From Ornithinicoccus sp045032955 (GTDB taxonomy: Bacteria > Actinomycetota > Actinomycetes > Actinomycetales > Dermatophilaceae): a stretch of 64,000 nt of DNA. The first letter of the stretch is position 1. Each line of letters opens with the position of its first letter. This document shows positions 15,313 through 23,763 of the stretch, in pieces. Under the pieces are notes generated by a model. It worked only from the letters and a program-made list of their open reading frames with translations. It searched no databases and was not told where the DNA came from. The stretch covers positions 1-64,000 of the forward strand of contig NZ_JBJFZU010000010.1 in NCBI RefSeq assembly GCF_045032955.1, given 5' to 3'. Both the position numbers and the translations under genes were made by a program.

Positions 15313-16131
15313 ATGTCCGCATCGCGCACGAGCCTGATCGGAGTCGCGGCCGCCGCCGCGCTCGCCCTGTCCGCCTGTGGTGACGACGGTGGGTCCGAGG
15401 CCGGGGGAGAGCCCCAGCTGGTCGAGGACGGCACGCTGGTCGTGGCGATGAGCGGTGAGTTCCAGCCGTTCAGCTACTTCGAGGGCAACGAGCTCACCGG
15501 CTTCGACTACGACATCGGTGTCGCGGTCGCCGAGGAGATGGGTCTGGAGATGCAGTCGGAGACGGCCGCCTTCGCCTCCCTCATCGGCGGCGTCCAGGCC
15601 AACCGCTACGACGTGCTCATCGCCTCGATGACGCCGACCGAGGAGCGTGCGGAGGCGGTCGACTTCACCGCCGGCTACTACAGCTCCGGCGCCCAGGCGT
15701 TCGTCCCCGAGGGCACCGAGTGCACCGACATCACCGAGCTGGACAGCCCCACCATCGGGGTCGCCACCGGCACCACGTACCAGACCTACCTCGAGGAGGA
15801 GGGCGGCGACTGGGTCGGTGACGTGCGCACCTTCGACTCCGACGTGGTGGCCCTGCGTGACCTGGGCACCGGCCGGCTGGACGCGGTGATGACCGACCGG
15901 CTGGTGGGCCTGCACCAGATCGAGGAGGCCGGCCTCGAGGTCGTCGAGTGCGGCGACCCGCTCTACACCGAGGAGCCCGCCTTCGCCGTGAAGAAGGACA
16001 ACACCGCGTTGGTGGAGGACCTCGACGAGGCGCTGCAGGCGATCATCGAGGACGGCACCTACGCGGAGATCAGCGAGCGGTACTTCGGCCAGGACATCTC
16101 GGGCGACGTCGCCGGCTCGTCCGGCGACTGA
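15313..16131 (+). CDS. Polar amino-acid ABC transporter substrate-binding lipoprotein
   Basis: A 272-aa family-3 solute-binding protein. The signal peptide ends in the lipobox LSAC (about residue 20), so it is lipid-anchored outside the membrane. The ligand-binding fold shows LVVAMSGEFQPFSY, GFDYDIGVAVAEEMGL and later GRLDAVMTDR. The acid-binding Arg expected in this family is not obvious, so the ligand (glutamine, cystine or another polar amino acid) is open. The ATG at 15313 is chosen over a longer frame because the signal peptide starts there and GAGGAG precedes it. First gene of a three-gene operon. Confidence 0.88.
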   Translation: MSASRTSLIGVAAAAALALSACGDDGGSEAGGEPQLVEDGTLVVAMSGEFQPFSYFEGNELTGFDYDIGVAVAEEMGLEMQSETAAFASLIGGVQANRYDVLIASMTPTEERAEAVDFTAGYYSSGAQAFVPEGTECTDITELDSPTIGVATGTTYQTYLEEEGGDWVGDVRTFDSDVVALRDLGTGRLDAVMTDRLVGLHQIEEAGLEVVECGDPLYTEEPAFAVKKDNTALVEDLDEALQAIIEDGTYAEISERYFGQDISGDVAGSSGD

Positions 16132-16141
16132 GGCCGAAGTC

Positions 16142-16840
16142 GTGGACTTCCTCTCCCTCTTCGGGGAGTATGCGCCGCTGTTCCTGGAGGCCACCTGGGT
16201 CACCCTCAGCCTGACGGCGGTGTCCCTGGTGCTGGCGATGGTGGCGGGGGCGTTCGTCGCCTGGCTGGCGATGAGCCCGATACGACCGCTGCGGTGGTTG
16301 GCGACCGCCTACATCGGGCTGGTGCGCGGGACCCCGCTCATCACCCAGATCTTCATCATCTACTTCGGCCTGGCCTACGTGGTGACCCTGCCGGCCTTCT
16401 GGGCCGGGGCGCTGGCCCTCGCGTTCCACAACTCGGCCTACATCGCGGAGATCATTCGCTCCGGCTTCCAGGCGGTGCCGAAGGGAGCCACCGAGGCGGC
16501 GCGGTCACTCGGGATGTCGCGGCTGAAGACCCTCAAACGGGTGCAGGCGCCGCTGGCGCTGCGGATCACGCTGCCGGTGCTGGGCAACCAGTACATCATC
16601 GCGGTGAAGGACTCCTCGTTGGTCGCCTTCATCGGCATGACGGAGCTGTTCCGCACCTCGCAGAACATGGCGGCGTCCACCTACCAGCCGCTCACCTCCT
16701 ACGTGGTGGTGGCGATCTACTACCTGGCCATCGTGCTGGTGCTGACCCTGCTGGTGAACCGGCTGGAGGCGCGGCTGAGCAAGCACCGCCGCCCCGAGGT
16801 GCAGGCGAAGGCCAAGCTGAAGAGCGAAGGAGCGTTCTGA
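16142..16840 (+). CDS. Polar amino-acid ABC transporter permease (HisM/GlnP type)
   Basis: A 232-aa inner-membrane subunit with about five transmembrane helices. It carries the TIGR01726-type N-terminal pattern (ATWVTLSLTAVSLVLAM) and the EAA loop GATEAARSLGMSRLKTLKRV that contacts the ATPase. A single permease gene implies a homodimer. Starts at GTG 10 bp after the binding-protein stop; the stop overlaps the ATPase start (TGATG). Confidence 0.9.
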   Translation: MDFLSLFGEYAPLFLEATWVTLSLTAVSLVLAMVAGAFVAWLAMSPIRPLRWLATAYIGLVRGTPLITQIFIIYFGLAYVVTLPAFWAGALALAFHNSAYIAEIIRSGFQAVPKGATEAARSLGMSRLKTLKRVQAPLALRITLPVLGNQYIIAVKDSSLVAFIGMTELFRTSQNMAASTYQPLTSYVVVAIYYLAIVLVLTLLVNRLEARLSKHRRPEVQAKAKLKSEGAF

Positions 16841-17607
16841 TGACGAGCGAGGACAGCACGGCGACGACCGGTGAGCCCGTCGTCCGCCTGCGCGGCATCG
16901 TCAAGGCCTTCGGGTCCACCACGGTGCTGGACGGGATCGACCTGGACGTGGCACGGGGAGAGGTGGTCTGCCTGATCGGGCCTTCCGGTGCCGGCAAGTC
17001 CACCCTGCTGCGCTGCATCAACGGCCTGGAGCGCATCACCGGCGGAAGCATCGACGTCGGTGGGCAGCGGCTCAGCTACGACGAGAAGCACCTGAACGGG
17101 ATCCGGTCGCGCATCGGGATGGTCTTCCAGTCGTTCAACCTGTTCCCGCACATGACCGTGCGGGAGAACATCTGCGTCGCGCAGCGGGAGGTCCTCGGCC
17201 GCAGCGCGGCGGAGGCCCGGGACCGGGCGCATACCCTGCTGGAGCGGGTGGGCCTGGACCACAAGGCGGGCGCCTACCCGGACAACCTGTCCGGCGGGCA
17301 GCAGCAGCGGGTGGCGATCGCCCGGGCCCTCGCGATGGACCCGGCGCTGATGCTCTTCGACGAGCCCACCTCGGCGCTGGACCCGGAGCTGGTGGGTGAG
17401 GTGCTCAAGGTGATGAAGGACCTGGCGTCCGAGGGGATGACCATGGTCGTGGTGACGCACGAGATGCGCTTCGCCCGGGACGCCGCCGACCGGGTGGTGC
17501 TGCTGGCCGACGGCGGGATCGCCGAGCAGGGCCCGCCCGAGAAGGTGCTGCTGCAGCCCAGCAGCGCCCGCGGTCGGGCGTTCCTGCAGGAGATCGGTCA
17601 GGCGTAG
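16840..17607 (+). CDS. Polar amino-acid ABC transporter ATP-binding protein
   Basis: A 255-aa GlnQ-type ATPase. Walker A GPSGAGKSTL, Q-loop GMVFQSFNLFPHM, signature LSGGQQQRVAIARAL, Walker B LMLFDEPTSALDPE and the switch His in VVVTHEM are intact. It powers the importer made with the two preceding genes. The ATG overlaps the permease stop by one base. The last 10 bases overlap the convergent rmuC gene, so no room is left for a separate terminator. Confidence 0.93.
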   Translation: MTSEDSTATTGEPVVRLRGIVKAFGSTTVLDGIDLDVARGEVVCLIGPSGAGKSTLLRCINGLERITGGSIDVGGQRLSYDEKHLNGIRSRIGMVFQSFNLFPHMTVRENICVAQREVLGRSAAEARDRAHTLLERVGLDHKAGAYPDNLSGGQQQRVAIARALAMDPALMLFDEPTSALDPELVGEVLKVMKDLASEGMTMVVVTHEMRFARDAADRVVLLADGGIAEQGPPEKVLLQPSSARGRAFLQEIGQA

Positions 17608-18866
17608 CGGCCGCGGGGACGCCCCCTCACCGCGTCTCCTTCCTGGTCCGGCGCCGCCTCGGGCAGCTCGTCCCGGGTGGGGGTGGCCTCGTCCAGCTCG
17701 ACGGACAGCCACCCCTGCCCGGTGGGGCGGGGTGCCACCTCCACCGGGCTGAGGGCGGGGTGCTCGGACTCGGCCAGGCCGAGCTCGTGCATCCGACGGG
17801 ACGTGACCATCACCCGTGACTCCAGCGTCCCGACGAGCTGGTTGTAGGTCTCCACGGACCGGCGCAGGGACGTGCCCATGCCGTGCATGTGCTTGCCCAC
17901 GGTGCCCAGACGTCGGTGCAGCTCGGTGCCGAGGGTGAGCAGTTCACGGGCGTTCTCGGCAAGCGCGTCCTGCTGCCAGGCGAGCGCGGTCGCCCGCAGC
18001 ACCGCCAGCAGGGTGGCGGGGGAGGCGAGCACCACCTTGCGCGACTGCGCGTGGTCATAGAGCTCCGGTGCCGCCCTCAGTGCGGCGGCCAGCACCGCGT
18101 CACTGGGGACGAAGCAGATGACCAGCTCGGGGGAGCTGCGGAAGGCGCTCCAGTACTCCTTGGCGGCCAGCGTCTCCACGTGGCCGCGGAGCGCGGCTGC
18201 GTGCTCGCGGAGCAGCCGCTCGCTCTCCTGGTCCGGGACGTCCGTGCCCTGGGCCCGCAGGAAGGAGCTCATCGGCGCCTTGCTGTCCACCACGATCGCC
18301 CGGCCACCGGGCAGCCGGACCACCGCGTCCGGTCGGACCCGGGCGTCGTGCCGGCTGATGGCCCCGACCTGCTCGTCGAAGTCGCAGTGCGCCAGCATGC
18401 CGGCGTGCTCCATCACCCGGCGCAGCTGCAGCTCCCCCCAGGTGCCCCGGGTGCCGGAGGAGGAGAGCGCACCGGCCAGGCTGGCCGTCTGCTGCTGCAA
18501 CGTGCGGGTCTGCACCACCACCTGGGCCAGGTGCTCTCCGACCTGCCCGAACTGCTCCACCCGGTCCCGCTCCAGCGCGCGGACCTGGGACTCCACCCGG
18601 TCCAGTGACGCCCGCAGCGGGCCCAGCTCGGCGGCGGTCCGGGAGTCGGCCTCCCGGGCGTCCAGCCCAGACTGCTCGTCCTGCTCCAGGCGGGCGACCT
18701 CGGCGAGCGCCCGGTCCCGCTCGGCCCGGACGAGGGCCGCCTCGGTGGCGGCCCGCGCCAGCCGAGCGTCGCCCAGGACGCGGGTCAGCAGGACACCGAG
18801 GGCCAGCCCGAGCAGCAGGGTCACCAGCAGCGGGGCGAGGTCGGTGAGCGCCAGGTCCGTGGTCAT
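17598..18866 (-). CDS. rmuC: DNA recombination protein RmuC homologue
   Basis: A 422-aa RmuC-family protein: an N-terminal transmembrane helix (about 12-32), a coiled coil (about 35-115, heavy in Glu/Arg/Ala), then the PD-(D/E)xK-like RmuC domain (RGTWGELQLRRVMEHAGM, IVVDSKAPMSSFL, EYWSAFRSSPELVICFVPS). RmuC limits DNA rearrangements in E. coli; the mechanism is poorly defined. The frame extends to 19007, but the ATG at 18866 follows AAGGGTG and begins the conserved N-terminus. The gene sits alone between two ABC operons. Confidence 0.9.
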   Translation of the reverse strand: MTTDLALTDLAPLLVTLLLGLALGVLLTRVLGDARLARAATEAALVRAERDRALAEVARLEQDEQSGLDAREADSRTAAELGPLRASLDRVESQVRALERDRVEQFGQVGEHLAQVVVQTRTLQQQTASLAGALSSSGTRGTWGELQLRRVMEHAGMLAHCDFDEQVGAISRHDARVRPDAVVRLPGGRAIVVDSKAPMSSFLRAQGTDVPDQESERLLREHAAALRGHVETLAAKEYWSAFRSSPELVICFVPSDAVLAAALRAAPELYDHAQSRKVVLASPATLLAVLRATALAWQQDALAENARELLTLGTELHRRLGTVGKHMHGMGTSLRRSVETYNQLVGTLESRVMVTSRRMHELGLAESEHPALSPVEVAPRPTGQGWLSVELDEATPTRDELPEAAPDQEGDAVRGRPRGRYA

Positions 18867-18914
18867 GCGCACACCCTTGCAGGCAGCACCGACAACCGGC
18901 CAAGGAGACAGGCA

Positions 18915-18943
18915 TTGACAGCCGTCCCCCGCTGACGTACGTT
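18915..18943 (+). promoter_or_regulatory. Consensus promoter of the Liv / 3-hydroxybutyrate operon
   Basis: TTGACA (18915-18920), 17 bp, TACGTT (18938-18943): the best -35/-10 pair in the window. It drives the nine-gene operon beginning at 18998. Confidence 0.8.
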
Positions 18944-18952
18944 CTCCGACGA

Positions 18953-18974
18953 AACATGAATCACCTTTCATGTT
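18953..18974 (+). promoter_or_regulatory. Operator-like inverted repeat downstream of the Liv-operon promoter
   Basis: AACATGAA-N6-TTCATGTT, perfect 8-bp arms, begins about 10 bp after the -10 and so lies across or just after the transcription start, where a repressor would block RNA polymerase. The TetR encoded in the operon (25316-25948) is the obvious candidate; this is inference. Confidence 0.55.
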
Positions 18975-18997
18975 GCCAGCACGAAGGAGTGTTCCCG

Positions 18998-20215
18998 GTG
19001 ACTGCACGACCCGTCAGACTGATCGCCCTGATGTCCGCCACGGCGGCGTTGGCCCTGGCCGGCTGCGCCCCCTCGACCACGGGTGGAGGTGAGGACGCGG
19101 ACGCCTCCGCCGGAGGTTCCGCTGGAGCCGACACGGCACGCGTGGGCATCATCTACTCCGAGACCGGGCCGCTGGCCGCCTACGGGGAGCAGTACCGGGC
19201 CGGTCTCGAGGCCGGGATCGAGCACGCCACCGGCGGCACGGGGGAGGTCGACGGCACCACCATCGAGGTCGAGTACCGCGACGATGCCGGCAGCTCGGAC
19301 ACCGCCGTGGCCGTGGCCAAGGACCTCATCGGCCAGGACTACCGGATCCTGGGCGGCACCGTCGCCTCCGGCATCGCGGTGGCCATGGCCGAGCAGGCCG
19401 CCCAGAACGAGGTGCTCTACATCGCCGGCCCCGCCGCCACCGACGCCATCACCGGTGTCAACGACTACACCTTCCGCTCGGGGCGGCAGAGCTTCCAGGA
19501 TGTCGCCACCGCCGGGGCGATGCTCGAGGACCGGTCGGGCAAGGTCGTCGTGTTCACCCAGGACAACGCCTTCGGCCAGGGCAACCTGGCCGCGGTCGAG
19601 GCGGTGCTCGGGTCCGAGGGTGCCGAGGTCGCGAGTGTGCTCGTCCCGGAGGACGCGACCGAGTTCACCGGGTTCGCGCGTCAGGTCGTCGACGAGGACC
19701 CGGACCTCGTCTTCGTCGCCTGGGCAGGAGCTACCGCCGGCAACATGTGGCAGTCGCTCTCCCAGCAGGACGTCTTCGACTCCGCCCCCGTCGTGACCGG
19801 GCTCGCGGACTCCGCGACCTACGCCGCGTACGGGTCCGCCGGTGAGCAGATCTCGTTCCTCTCGCACTACTTCCCCAGCGCCCCGGACAACGAGGTCAAC
19901 CAGGCGCTGGTGGACTCCGTCACCGAGGCCGGGGGCACCCCCGACCTCTTCACCGTGGACGGCTTCGTCGCGGGGCAGATGATCGTGCAGGCCGTGGCCG
20001 AGGGCGGAGACGACATCGACGCCATGATCGAGGCCCTGGAGGGGTGGGAGTTCGACGGTCCCAAGGGGCGGACGACGATCCGCGCCAGCGACCACGCACT
20101 GGTGCAGGACATGTTCACGGCCCGCCTCGTGCAGGAGGGCGAGACCTGGACCCCCGAGGTCATCGACACCTACCCTGCCGAGCAGGTCGCGCCGCCGGAG
20201 GCGTCCGGCGAGTGA
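18998..20215 (+). CDS. Liv-type (branched-chain amino acid family) ABC substrate-binding lipoprotein
   Basis: A 405-aa periplasmic-binding-fold type I receptor anchored by the lipobox LALAGC (about residue 22). The mature part begins VGIIYSETGPLAAYGEQYRAG, typical of LivK-family receptors, which bind branched-chain amino acids but also short-chain acids, amides and aromatic acids. The GTG at 18998 is set by GAAGGAG (18983-18989); a longer frame from 18956 would put the operator dyad inside the gene. First of nine overlapping genes. The neighbours argue for a carboxylic acid or ester ligand, not an amino acid. Confidence 0.88.
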   Translation: MTARPVRLIALMSATAALALAGCAPSTTGGGEDADASAGGSAGADTARVGIIYSETGPLAAYGEQYRAGLEAGIEHATGGTGEVDGTTIEVEYRDDAGSSDTAVAVAKDLIGQDYRILGGTVASGIAVAMAEQAAQNEVLYIAGPAATDAITGVNDYTFRSGRQSFQDVATAGAMLEDRSGKVVVFTQDNAFGQGNLAAVEAVLGSEGAEVASVLVPEDATEFTGFARQVVDEDPDLVFVAWAGATAGNMWQSLSQQDVFDSAPVVTGLADSATYAAYGSAGEQISFLSHYFPSAPDNEVNQALVDSVTEAGGTPDLFTVDGFVAGQMIVQAVAEGGDDIDAMIEALEGWEFDGPKGRTTIRASDHALVQDMFTARLVQEGETWTPEVIDTYPAEQVAPPEASGE

Positions 20216-21009
20216 GCGCGCCCACCCAGGAGGACGAAGGCGCGTCGAGCCCTCCCGCGCCGCACGCCCTCGAGGTCCGGGACCTCTCGCTGCGCATCGG
20301 CGGCGCGCAGATCCTCGACGGCATCAGCTTCACGGTGCCGGCCGGTCAGATCGTGGGGGTGATCGGCCCCAACGGAGCGGGCAAGACGACCCTGTTCAAC
20401 CTCGTGTCCGGGGTGCACCAGCCGTCCGGAGGACAGGTGCTGCTCTCCGGAAGGGACGTCACCCGCTCGAGCATCAGCCGACGTGCCCTGGCCGGGCTGG
20501 GCAGGACCTTCCAGACGTCGTCCCTGTTCCCTGGCCTGAGCGTGCACGAGAACGCCCGCCTGGCCGCGCAGGTCCGTCAGGGAGGTTCCGTCTCGCTGGT
20601 GAGGTTCCCCCGGCGGACCGACCCGGCCAGCCGTCGTGCCGACCAGCTGCTGGAGGAGGTCGGTCTGGCGCACCGGTCGGGTCACCGGGCCGGTGATCTG
20701 CCGCACGGGGACAAGCGCAAGCTAGAGATCGCCATGCTGCTCGCCACGGACCCACAGGTGGTCCTCCTGGACGAGCCCATGGCCGGGGTGGCGTCCGGGG
20801 ACGTCCCCGGGCTCACCGAGGTCATCCGGGGTCTGCACCGCGACCACGGGTGCACCGTGCTCATGGTGGAGCACCACATGGAGGTGCTGCTCGGCCTGGT
20901 GGAACGGGTCGCCGTCCTGCACTTCGGACATCTGCTCGCCATCGACACCCCGGAGGCCGTGATGGCCGACCCCACCGTGCAGAGCGCCTACCTCGGGGAA
21001 GCGGTGTGA
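20212..21009 (+). CDS. Liv-type ABC transporter ATP-binding protein (LivG-like)
   Basis: A 265-aa ATPase. Walker A GPNGAGKTTLF, Q-loop in GRTFQTSSLFPGL, a signature of the LivG type (LPHGDKRKLEIAMLLA in place of LSGGQ), Walker B VVLLDEPMAGV and the switch His in VEHHM. The C-terminal PTVQSAYLGE is characteristic of LivG. Preceded by a 20-residue hydrophilic extension. GTGA overlap with the binding-protein gene; pairs with the LivF-like ATPase that follows. Confidence 0.92.
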   Translation: MSAPTQEDEGASSPPAPHALEVRDLSLRIGGAQILDGISFTVPAGQIVGVIGPNGAGKTTLFNLVSGVHQPSGGQVLLSGRDVTRSSISRRALAGLGRTFQTSSLFPGLSVHENARLAAQVRQGGSVSLVRFPRRTDPASRRADQLLEEVGLAHRSGHRAGDLPHGDKRKLEIAMLLATDPQVVLLDEPMAGVASGDVPGLTEVIRGLHRDHGCTVLMVEHHMEVLLGLVERVAVLHFGHLLAIDTPEAVMADPTVQSAYLGEAV

Positions 21010-21788
21010 ACGCGCCCAGGACCCAGGCGTCCTCCCGGGCCGTCGGCGAGGACCAGGCCGTGCCGGTGCTCCGGGTCCGCGGTCTCAGCGCCCACGTCGC
21101 CGGTCAGCAGGTGGTCGAACACGTCGACCTGGACGTCGCACCGGTGGGCGTCACCGCGCTGCTGGGGCGCAACGGGGTGGGCAAGACCTCCACCATCAAG
21201 GCGGTCCTCGGGCTGATCTCCCGTACCGGGACGGTGGAGCTGCAGGGGGACGAGGCCACGGCGTTGCCGACACACCAGATCGTCCAGCGCGGCGTCGGGT
21301 ACGTCCCCGAGGACCGTGAGGTCTTCGCCGGGCTGTCCGTGACCGAGAACCTGCGACTGGCCGAGCGGCGCGGCAGCGAGCACCGCTACGACCTCGTCTA
21401 CGACCTGTTCCCCGAGCTCAAGGAGCGTGGCGGTCAGGCGGCCGGCACCCTCTCCGGCGGCCAGCAGCAGATGGTGTCCCTGGCCCGGGCTCTGCTCAAC
21501 GAGAACCGGGTCCTGCTCATCGACGAGCCGACCAAGGGCCTGGCCCCCCGGCTCGTGCAGGAGGTCAGCCGAGCCCTGGACAGAGCTGCGCAGGTGGCCC
21601 CTGTCCTGCTCGTCGAGCAGAACCTGCAGGTGGTGAAGGACCTGGCCGAGCACGTCGTCGTCCTCACCGACGGGCGCAGCGTGCACCACGGGTCCGCCGC
21701 GGAGTTCCTGGCCGACGGTGAGCTGACCCAACGGCTGCTCGGGGTGCACGGCGACCTCCGCGCGCAGGACGACAGGGGACCGGTATGA
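21006..21788 (+). CDS. Liv-type ABC transporter ATP-binding protein (LivF-like)
   Basis: A 260-aa ATPase, partner of the LivG-like subunit. Walker A GRNGVGKTSTI, VPEDREVFAGLSVTENL (typical of LivF), signature LSGGQQQMVSLARAL, Walker B LLIDEPTKGLAP, and VEQN in the switch region. Starts at GTG overlapping the previous stop and ends in an ATGA overlap with the permease gene. Confidence 0.92.
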   Translation: MNAPRTQASSRAVGEDQAVPVLRVRGLSAHVAGQQVVEHVDLDVAPVGVTALLGRNGVGKTSTIKAVLGLISRTGTVELQGDEATALPTHQIVQRGVGYVPEDREVFAGLSVTENLRLAERRGSEHRYDLVYDLFPELKERGGQAAGTLSGGQQQMVSLARALLNENRVLLIDEPTKGLAPRLVQEVSRALDRAAQVAPVLLVEQNLQVVKDLAEHVVVLTDGRSVHHGSAAEFLADGELTQRLLGVHGDLRAQDDRGPV

Positions 21789-22660
21789 GTACCGTCGTCC
21801 TGCTGCTCATCACCGGGGTCGGTCTCGGTGCCATCTACTTCCTGGTGGCCTCCGGGTTGTCCCTCATCTACGGGCTGATGCACGTCCTGAACTTCGCGCA
21901 CGGCGTGTTCCTCTCGCTCGGTGCCTTCCTGGGTCTGGAGGTCGCCACCCGGCTCGGGGCCACCACCTGGACCGGGTTCGCGGCCTCCCTGCTGGCCGGG
22001 GCACTGGCCGGCGCGCTCTTCGCTGCATTGACCGAACGGCTGCTGGTGCAGCGGCTCTACGAGCGGCACATCGAACAGGTGCTCGTGACCGTCGGCCTGG
22101 GTCTGGCCGCAGTGGCCCTCTTCGACGGCATCTGGGGCACCGACCCACGCTTCATCCAGGGTCCAGCCTGGATGGGCAGCACCACCGACGTCCTCGGGGC
22201 CAACGTGCCCAACGACCGCTTCGTCGCGATCGCGGTGGCCGGGGCGGTGCTGGTGGCGATGGTGCTGTTCCTGCAGCGCACCCGCTACGGCATGATCATC
22301 CGCGCCGGGGTGGAGAACCGGGCCATGGTCACCGCCCTCGGGATCGACGTGCGCACCGCGTTCACCCTGGTCTTCACGATCGGCGGCATCGCCGCCGGCC
22401 TGGGCGGGGTGCTGGCGAGCCACTACTTCGGCTACGTCTCACCCTTGCTGGGCCAGACCCTGCTGGTCTTCGCCTTCATCGTGACCGTCATCGGTGGGCT
22501 GGGCTCCCTGACCGGGGCGGCGATCGCCTCGGTACTGGTGGCTCTGCTGCAGCAGTTCGCCAACTACTACCTCGCCGGCACCGGCGACCTCGCCGTCGTG
22601 GTGCTGCTCGCGGTGGTCCTGCTCACCCGACCCTCCGGCCTGATGGGGAGACGCTCATGA
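21785..22660 (+). CDS. Liv-type ABC transporter permease (LivH-like)
   Basis: A 291-aa membrane protein with about eight helices. LivH landmarks are GLSLIYGLMHVLNFAHG near residue 25, RAGVENRAMVTALGID in the cytoplasmic coupling loop and VIGGLGSLTGA near the C-terminus. Forms the channel with the LivM-like protein. ATGA overlaps on both sides show translational coupling. Confidence 0.92.
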   Translation: MSTVVLLLITGVGLGAIYFLVASGLSLIYGLMHVLNFAHGVFLSLGAFLGLEVATRLGATTWTGFAASLLAGALAGALFAALTERLLVQRLYERHIEQVLVTVGLGLAAVALFDGIWGTDPRFIQGPAWMGSTTDVLGANVPNDRFVAIAVAGAVLVAMVLFLQRTRYGMIIRAGVENRAMVTALGIDVRTAFTLVFTIGGIAAGLGGVLASHYFGYVSPLLGQTLLVFAFIVTVIGGLGSLTGAAIASVLVALLQQFANYYLAGTGDLAVVVLLAVVLLTRPSGLMGRRS

Positions 22661-23763
22661 GCACGCTGGTCCGCCGCGCCGCGCCCTTCGTCCTGGTGGT
22701 GCTCCTCGCCTGTCTGCCCCTGCTCGACCTCCGGCTGCCCGGGCTGCTGCCCGGCCCCACCTACACCCCGGGGACGTTGCACCTGCTGGCGCTGGCGATG
22801 GTGATGGCCGCACTGGCCCTGTCCTACCACCTGCTCCTCGGGGTGGCCGGGCTGCTCTCGTTCGGGCACGCGCTCTACTTCGGCCTGGGGGCATACCTGC
22901 TGGGTGTCGTGATGGGGGAGCTCGGGCTGGGCCTGCTGCCCTCGGTGCTGCTGGTGCTGCTGGTGGGAGTGGTGGTGTCCACCCTGCTCGGCGCGATCAG
23001 CCTGCGGGTGAGCGGCATCCCCTTCGCCATGGTGACCCTCGCCTTCGCCCAGGCGGGGTCGGTGCTCGTCCGGCGCGACCCGGGACGGGTGACCGGTGGC
23101 GAGGAGGGGCTGCGTCTGCCCACCGACCAGGTCCCTGACGTGCTCGTCGGGGTGGCCAACACCCGGCACCTCTACTGGCTCGCCCTCGCGGCGGTGGTCC
23201 TGGTCTTCCTGCTGGTCACCTGGGTGCAGCGCAGCCGAGCCGGTCGGGTGGCCGAAGCGGTGCGGGAAAACGAGCTACGGGTCCGGGTGCTCGGTATGCG
23301 GCCGTTCCTCGTCAAGCTGGTGATCTTCGTCGCCGCGTCCGTCATCGCCTCCGGGATGGGCATGGTGCACCTGCTCCTCAACTCCGGTGCCGTGCCGCAC
23401 ATCGTCAGCGCAGAGTTCACCATCTCCCTGCTGCTCATGGTGGTCATCGGCGGGGTCGGGTCACGCTGGGGCGCGGTCGCCGGAGCGGTGCTCTACGTGC
23501 TGCTGAACCAGCGTCTCACCGCCCTGGTGCAGGCGCCGTGGGTGCACGACCTCCCTGCGCCGCTGCGGATCCCCCTGTCGGAACCGATGTTCGTGCTGGG
23601 CACCCTCTTCGTCCTGGTGGTGCTCTTCCTGCCGGGAGGGATCGCCGGCACCGTGTCACGAATGGCCGGTCGCGGGCGCGGCGCGCCCGACACTGACACC
23701 CTGGACGGCGTGGACGACCAGGAGAGCGACCGGATGCCACCCGTCGACGCGGGTGCACGATGA
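22657..23763 (+). CDS. Liv-type ABC transporter permease (LivM-like)
   Basis: A 368-aa membrane protein, second half of the translocation channel. It shows the LivM patterns YHLLLGVAGLLSFGHALYFG, the coupling loop RVLGMRPFLVKLV and IGGVGSRWGAVAGA. A hydrophilic C-terminal tail of about 35 residues, rich in Asp and Arg, extends beyond the usual end. ATGA overlap with the acyl-CoA synthetase gene. Confidence 0.92.
   Translation: MSTLVRRAAPFVLVVLLACLPLLDLRLPGLLPGPTYTPGTLHLLALAMVMAALALSYHLLLGVAGLLSFGHALYFGLGAYLLGVVMGELGLGLLPSVLLVLLVGVVVSTLLGAISLRVSGIPFAMVTLAFAQAGSVLVRRDPGRVTGGEEGLRLPTDQVPDVLVGVANTRHLYWLALAAVVLVFLLVTWVQRSRAGRVAEAVRENELRVRVLGMRPFLVKLVIFVAASVIASGMGMVHLLLNSGAVPHIVSAEFTISLLLMVVIGGVGSRWGAVAGAVLYVLLNQRLTALVQAPWVHDLPAPLRIPLSEPMFVLGTLFVLVVLFLPGGIAGTVSRMAGRGRGAPDTDTLDGVDDQESDRMPPVDAGAR

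Noticed and set aside
18956..18997. ATG start for the Liv binding protein at 18956
   Set aside because: It would place the operator dyad in the coding region and has no ribosome site; GAAGGAG before the GTG at 18998 and the signal peptide fit better.
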